From Quercus robur (taxonomy: Eukaryota > Streptophyta > Magnoliopsida > Fagales > Fagaceae): DNA of 64,000 nt. This document shows, piece after piece, positions 58,613-64,000 of this stretch. The stretch is from positions 44,538,354 to 44,602,353 of the forward strand of contig NC_065536.1 in assembly GCF_932294415.1 (NCBI RefSeq), in the 5' to 3' direction. Positions within the stretch are counted from its first letter, which is position 1. The number at the start of each line of letters is the position of its first letter. Under the pieces are notes generated by a model that had not been told where the DNA came from, did not search any database, and worked only from the letters and a program-made list of their open reading frames with translations. Position numbers and translations under genes: made by a program.

Positions 58613-59716
58613 GTGGCCAAGCTCAAGCAGGTAGGGGCTATCAAGGAAGTTTTTTATTCTCAATGGTTAGCCAACACAGTGGTGGTGAAAAAGAAAACTG
58701 GGAAGTGGCAAGTGTGTGTGGACTTCATGGACCTCAATAAGGCTTGTCCCAAGGACCCCTTTCCTATGCCAAGGATAGACCAGTTGGTGGATGCAACAGT
58801 AGGTCATCCTCGGATGAGTTTTTTGGATGCCTTCCAAGGATATCACAAAATACTGTTAGCATTGGATGATCAAGAAAAGACAGCTTTTGTTACTCCCATA
58901 GGAAACTATCATTACAAAGTAATGCCCTTTGGTTTGAAAAACACAGGGTCTACTTATCAACGGATGATGACTAAGATGTTCGAACCACAATTGGGCAGGA
59001 ACATTGAAGTCTATATCGATGATATGGTTGTAAGCAGCAAAGTGGTGTCCGAGCATGTGGGAGATCTTACGAGCATCTTTGGAATTCTAAGAAGGCACAC
59101 GCTACGTCTGAATGCTTTAAAGTGTTCATTTGGTGTAAGGTCCGGAAAGTTCTTGGGGTACATGGTAACTCACAGGGGAATTGAGATGAACCTAGATTAG
59201 ATTAAGGCTATTAACGGCTTACAAGCACCTTGGAATCCCAAGGAGGTGCAGAAACTGACAGGGATGACTGCTGCTTTGAACCGATTTATATCTAGATCAA
59301 CCAATAGGTGCAGACCCTTTTTCCTTTTACTGCATAAGTGGAAAAGGTTTGAGTGGACTGAAGAATGTGCTGTGGCATTTTAGCAGCTGAAGGAGTACTT
59401 ATCTCGTCCATCTATCATGTCCAGTCCAGAGGTGGATGAGGTCCTGTTTGCCTATTTGGTGGTGGCCCCTCATGCCGTAAGCTTTGTTTCGATACGAGAA
59501 GACAGTGGCATCCAGAGACCAGTCTATTATGTAAGTAAGTCACTTCATGAAGCCGAGGTGCGGTACTTATCACTAGAAAAGGCTATCTTGGCAGTAGTAC
59601 ATGCTACGCGAAAACTCCCCCATTATTTTCAGGTGCACACCGTGGTGGTTCTAACTCAATTACCGCTTAAGTCCATACTTCGAAGTGCGGATTATACTGG
59701 GAGGATTGCTAAATAG
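58613..59716 (+). pseudogene. Reverse transcriptase and RNase H of the right gypsy element
   Basis: 58613-59200 is open for 195 codons with WQVCVDFMDLNKACPKDPFP, VMPFGLKN and the catalytic VYIDDMVV (YIDD at 59012-59023). A TAG follows (LD-stop-IKAI). RNase H continues through FEWTEECAVAF, another TAG, then 59417-59716 with VYYVSKSLHEAEVRY and LAVVHATRKLPHYF. Domain order and motifs are intact apart from the stops. Confidence 0.85.
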
Positions 59717-59869
59717 GGCACGATTCTGGGGGCTTTCGACATCAAATATATGCCTCGTACCTCTGTGGAGGGCCAGGTCCTTGCCGATCTAGTAGCCGAG
59801 TTTGCTGAACTTCCAAAAGAAGCAGAGGTGAAGCAATGTGACATGGATGAAAAATCGGTTGGCTTAATC

Positions 59870-60694
59870 TCCACATAAGACATCTCATCCTGGAAAGTAT
59901 ATGTAGATGGAGCAGCAAACCAGCGGGGAGCAGAAGTGGGGCTAGTTCTTGTATCCCCTGAAAAGATCATCATTGAAAAGTCCTTGAGGTTGGGATTCTC
60001 AGCTACGAACAACGAAGCGGAATATGAAGCTTTGCTAATGGGGATGACTATGGTCCAGAAAATGGGCGGGAAGGCAGTGGAAGTGTTCTCAGATTCAAGA
60101 CTGATCATCGGCCAAGTAAAAGGGGAATTGGAAGCCCGAGATACAAGAATGCAGGAATATTTGAGTCAAGTTAGGCGTGTACAAATGAAATTTGAATCCT
60201 TTGACTTGTCACATATTCCCAGAGGTGAGAATACCCATGCAGATTCCTTGGCAACCCTTGCCACCTCCTCGGCACAGAATTTACCCTGGGTGATAATCGT
60301 TGAGGATTTATGCACCCCTACCCTAACAAGGAAGGAGTTGCCCCAGATCCATCAAGTCAACTTAACACCGAGTTGGATGGACCCCATACTACTATTCCTT
60401 GAAAGCGATATATTGCCTGAGGAGAAACTAGAAGCTGAGAAAATACGAAGGAAAGCTCCTCGGTTTTGGTTATCTGAGGACAAAAAGTTGTATAAACAGT
60501 CATTTTCTGGGTCATATCTGCTTTGTGTACATCCCGAGATATCAGAGTCACTCCTAGAGGAATTGTACGAAGGAATTTGCGGAAGTCACACGGGGGGAAG
60601 ATCACTATCTCACCGGGCTATTACTCAAGGATACCGGTGGCCAAATATGCAGCAAGAAGCGCAAGAGTATGTTAGAAAATGTGACCAATGTTAG
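59870..60694 (+). pseudogene. Archaeal-type RNase H and integrase zinc-binding region, right gypsy element
   Basis: WKVYVDGAANQRGAEVGLVL, NNEAEYEALLMG, VFSDSRLIIGQV and THADSLATLA supply the D-E-D-D set of the second RNase H. The same frame runs on to SHTGGRSLSHRAITQGYRWP and YVRKCDQC, the H-H-C-C zinc finger of integrase. The frame is open from 59936; a TAA near 59876 lies just before VYVDG. Confidence 0.8.
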
Positions 60695-61612
60695 AGATTC
60701 GCTCCAAACATCCACCAGCCTGGAGGAGTTCTTAATCCTCTTTCCAGCCCTTGGCCTTTTGCTCAGTGAGGTTTAGATATTGGAAGTCCTTTTCCTAAGA
60801 CACTAGGGAACAAAAAGTATCTGTTGGTCGACACAAATTATTTTACTAAGTGGGTCAAAGCTGAACCTTTGGCTAATATCAGGGACGTAGATGTTAAAAG
60901 GTTTATCTGGAAGAATATCGTTACACAATTCGGGGTTCCCCATACCCTTATCTCGGATAATGGCCTTTAGTTCGATAACAAAGCCTTCAGGTAATACTGT
61001 TCTGACCTGGGGATAAAGAATAGGTATTCCACTCTGACCTATCCTCAAGGCAATGGGCAAACCGAAGCTGTTAATAAGGTTATAGTGAGTGGACTTAAAA
61101 AGAGGTTGGACGACGCAAAGGGAAAATGGGTGGAGGAATTACCACATGTCCTGTGGACGTATCGAACAACGCCTCGATAATCAACAGGAAAGACCCCTTT
61201 CTCTATGACATATGGAGCCGAGGCCATAATCCCTCTGGAAACTAGTTTCCCAACGTTGAGAACTAGCACATTTACCCAAGGCGGTAATGATGGGTTGTTG
61301 GAAAGGAGTCTGGATTTGACTGAAGAGCGAAGGGAGAATGCGATGGTCCAACTAGCTTACTACCAACATAAGCTTAAGCAAGGTTATGATACCAATGTAA
61401 AGATGAGGCCTTTGGCTATAGGAGATTTGGTACTGATAAAAGTTCTAGGGACCACCAAGAATTCAGCCTGGGGAAAGTTGGGGCCTAACTGGGAAAGACC
61501 ATATTGGATCACTTCAGTGGCAGGAATAGGTGTCTACTATCTGGAAAATCTAGATGAAAAAGCTGTACTCCACCCTTGGAATGTAAACAATCTAAAAAGG
61601 TATTATTATTAA
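60695..61612 (+). pseudogene. Integrase core and C-terminal domain, right gypsy element
   Basis: The core shows LVDTNYFTKWVKAEPLA, TLISDNGL (second catalytic Asp) and [14 protein letters not shown] (Glu), with stops at QC-stop-RF, AQ-TGA-GL, GL-TAG-FD and others. The C-terminal part (61205-61612) is open, with FSMTYGAEAIIPLE, IGDLVLIKV and a final HPWNVNNLKRYYY. Decayed mainly by point stops rather than deletions. Confidence 0.85.
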
Positions 61613-61674
61613 TAAAAATAGTCCTGTTTAGTTTCCCTTCAATTCATCCCGATCATATGTCATGTGTTTCCTCA

Positions 61675-62033
61675 TCTATTGAAGTATTAAACAGAAATTA
61701 AGTTATGTTAGGTTCCTCGAACCACAAACTTAGTGGAAATTAATACCCTATGACATCTATTGAAGTATTAAACAGAAACTAAGTTATGTCAGGTTCTTCG
61801 GACCACAAACTTAATGGAAATTAATACCCTCTGACATCTATTGAAGTATTAAACAGAAATTAAGTTATGTCAGGTTCCTCGGACTACAAACTTAGTGGAA
61901 ATTAATACCTTATGACATTTATTGAAGTATTAAACAGAAACTAAGTTATGTTACGTTCCTCGAACCACAAACTTAGTGGAAATTAATACCCTATGATCTC
62001 TATTGAAGCACTAAACAAGTTCAATAGAAACTA
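61675..62033 (+). repeat. 81-bp tandem array, right gypsy element
   Basis: The anchor GAAGTATTAAACAG falls at 61681, 61762, 61843 and 61924, with a diverged fifth copy at 62005, a constant 81-bp step. Each unit contains TTCCTCGGACCACAAACTTA. Aligned over the full unit it is homologous to the 81-bp unit of the 40-kb element. It lies just after pol. Confidence 0.9.
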
Positions 62034-62788
62034 ATACACCCTCATACTATTAAAATGCTAGTTCAACACGAACTTGAGCACTTAAAGGGAGTAAACCCTT
62101 AATTTCCATTCTCGGGTTGCAGGGTTTGTGATCACCTAGTAAAGATATAAACCTCAATAAGCTATGAGCATCATATAGAGCATACTGAGGTGCCCCAGAT
62201 TTAACTTTATCTAACCAAACGTTTGGATGTTTACTTGGGTTTAAACTTGTTAGAACAGATATATGTATTCAAAATATGTCTATAAAATGTTACAGACTCA
62301 ATGGTTATCGTCCATTTTAACTGCCAATTAAAAGCATGTGCAAACTATGTTTTTTTTTTCTTTTGTATAAACAAAGGGCAGTCAAGATGAAAACTACTCA
62401 AAACCAAAGTAACAAAACAGATAAAATAAAAATGATATGAATAGTAACTCAAACAAATTCAAGATGTTAAGAATGCATGCTTCATTAAAATTTGTCTAAA
62501 AAAAAAGGGGGACAAAATCCCTTACAAAAGTCATAATGATATTACAAAGGATGGCTTATTTTTTCAACTTGATTTGAAGCTTGGAGGTTTTATTAGCTGG
62601 GTTATCTGCCTCTATGGTAGTTGTCCCCTCTTTATCCTTGGAGGCTTCCTCAACGGGCAGGACAGTTGAAGCCAAGTCTTTCTGGAAGCCTTGGGAGGCT
62701 GCTCCTACCTCTGGAACAACTACAGCCTTGTTAGAGGGTACTTCTTGGGAAGCACCGGGCTCTTTTGCTGGCTGGGAAGAGGAGGGTC
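62034..62788. other. Non-coding spacer between tandem array and antisense ORF
   Basis: AT-rich leader-like sequence with no open frame of note. The part from about 62560 is probably the 3' untranslated end of the antisense ORF. Confidence 0.5.
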
Positions 62789-64000
62789 CTAAGGTCGTGC
62801 TTCTTTGTTTGGATCAGCAACCGTAGAAGCCCCTTCATCTTGAGCAGAAGGATGGTCCGGGGCTCGTATGGCAGAAGGGTAGAATACATTTTCAGGTTTC
62901 CTCAGCTCAGAAGAAGCCTCAACCCCAGCTCGGTTAAGGGCTTCATCCCAAGTCTGGGTGTAATAAATGCGACACATAGCTAGAACCTCTGTCCTAAGGG
63001 CTTCCTTGGTCTCAGCTACTCCAAGGTCATAACCCTTCTGCTCGGCCTCATCCCTAGCCTTCTTGGCCTCAACCCTTACCTTCTCAGCTTCAGCCTTGGA
63101 CTTTTCTGCCTGATCTTTCAGCCTTTGGGCTTTCTCAAGTTGCTTATTGAGCACCGCCATCTGTTCCCTAGCAGCAGTCAATTGGTCCGTTGTCTCGCGT
63201 AGGCGCTTCCTCTGGTCTTCAGCTTGCCTCTGTGCGCCCTCCAAGGCCGAGTTAGCACTACGGCGAGCCTGCTCCTCACTGGTCAACTTTTTCTTCAACT
63301 CGGCAATGCTATTTTCCGATATTGTCAGTGTTTGTATAGCTGCCGTTCGTCTCTTCCTTTCATCTTCCAACTGCTGGTAGCAGTTGTTGGTAATTTCTTC
63401 AAGCCTGAAAGTGTTTTGGATGGCCTAAAAGAGAAGGATTAATACCATAGCCAATAAAAAGTACATATCTATAAATAATAATTATAAGTAAAAAAGAAAA
63501 AGAGTTAACACTATACCATGCCCAAATATCTTTTACAATTAAGGAAGACTTCATTCTTCCTCATGCTCTGCAGCTCGGTCATATCTTTTGGGAGCAGCAA
63601 GGCCTCCTCCACAGTCGAGGCAACGTGGCACCCAATGCCCCCGTTGAAGTCCTTGAGTGATGCATTATCCTTCAGGGGCTCCCCACCGTGCATGGATGCT
63701 TGCAGCCAGGCTTGTGGCTCTGGAGGCTGAGTGTCCGGCCTCTCCAAGCCTTGCTGCAATATGTGGCTGACCCTTTACTGTTTTGCAGCTCGTTGAGCCT
63801 CTTCTTCCCGGGTCGGGTGGGACCTTCCTGTCTCAACCACATCAGGATCGGGTTTAATGGGCTGAGGTGGGTGAGGAGCAGGAGGAGTAGATTTGGGAAG
63901 AGGAGGGGGAATCTGAGACTGGGTGGGTTTCCCCGGTGCACCTTTTCCGGGCTGATTTTCTATTAGCTCCATTAAACTCCTCTGAGGCTTTCTTTGGATA
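62789..64000 (-). pseudogene. Antisense spliced ORF of the right gypsy element (partial)
   Basis: Two exons are seen on the minus strand. One runs from the window edge to 63517 and is Pro-rich, ending FLNCKRYLGM. The other, 63424-62789, is a coiled coil rich in Glu, Lys and Ala with GYDLGVAETKEALRTEVLAM. The intron 63425-63516 (92 bp) has GT-AG ends and interrupts the frame at exactly the same residue (RYLGM) as intron 22797-22875 in the 20-kb element. A TAA near 63776 closes the upstream part, so this copy is broken. Function unknown. Confidence 0.7.

Larger units (their letters stand above)
55397..64000 (+). mobile_element. Tat-type Ty3/gypsy element with gag-pol and antisense ORF, 3' end outside window
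   Basis: From left to right: 5' LTR, primer site, gag, protease, reverse transcriptase, RNase H, archaeal-type RNase H, integrase, an 81-bp tandem repeat and an antisense ORF running off the window. Stops (many TAG) break the polyprotein. The LTR end, primer site, repeat unit and antisense ORF are homologous to those of the elements at 20152 and 39892, making this the coding relative of both. Confidence 0.9.

Overview
The window looks like nuclear DNA from a dicot tree. It is AT-rich and intron-bearing, with three ordinary plant genes widely spaced in a dense bed of transposable elements. The element families resemble those I recall from Fagaceae (oak, chestnut, beech), but that placement is an inference from memory. 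No bacterial, organellar or viral signature is seen.

Host genes. (1) 17049-17840 (+): a single-exon PADRE/DUF4228 protein with an N-myristoylation-type start. (2) 30110-32104 (+): an intronless 664-residue PLS-class pentatricopeptide repeat protein with a DYW deaminase-like C-terminus. (3) 33506-37863 (-): a complete six-exon calnexin gene coding for 544 residues, with every intron bounded by GT-AG. The three do not form a pathway. PADRE proteins are stress-associated, DYW proteins edit organellar RNA, and calnexin is an ER chaperone.

Transposons, left to right. 1-5.9 kb: a decayed Tat-type Ty3/gypsy element on the minus strand, cut by the window start. 7.8-8.75 kb: a non-autonomous hAT element. 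10.2-15.2 kb: a gypsy pol tail, two copies of one MITE, a foldback MITE, a copia RNase H fragment, and a SINE with a perfect 13-bp target duplication. 20152-25707: a complete LTR element lacking gag-pol, with target duplication ACTAT. 26.4-28.0 kb: a decayed L1-type LINE, followed by a palindrome-ended foldback. 39892-47147: a very young LTR element without gag-pol, with 758-bp LTRs that differ at only two positions by eye. 49373-53734: a Ty1/copia element on the minus strand. 54617-54898: a 282-bp TRIM. 55397 to the window end: a Tat-type gypsy element with gag-pol, running off the right edge.

The most interesting system is the family formed by the elements at 20, 40 and 55 kb. All three share LTR 3' ends, a tRNA-Asp-like primer site and an approximately 75-81 bp tandem repeat. 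Two of them (20 and 55 kb) also carry a long ORF on the strand opposite to gag-pol, interrupted by a GT-AG intron at the same codon. The 55-kb element encodes decayed retrotransposition proteins and the other two do not, so this looks like an autonomous/non-autonomous family. In the 40-kb element the 81-bp unit is amplified to 29 copies of exactly equal length.
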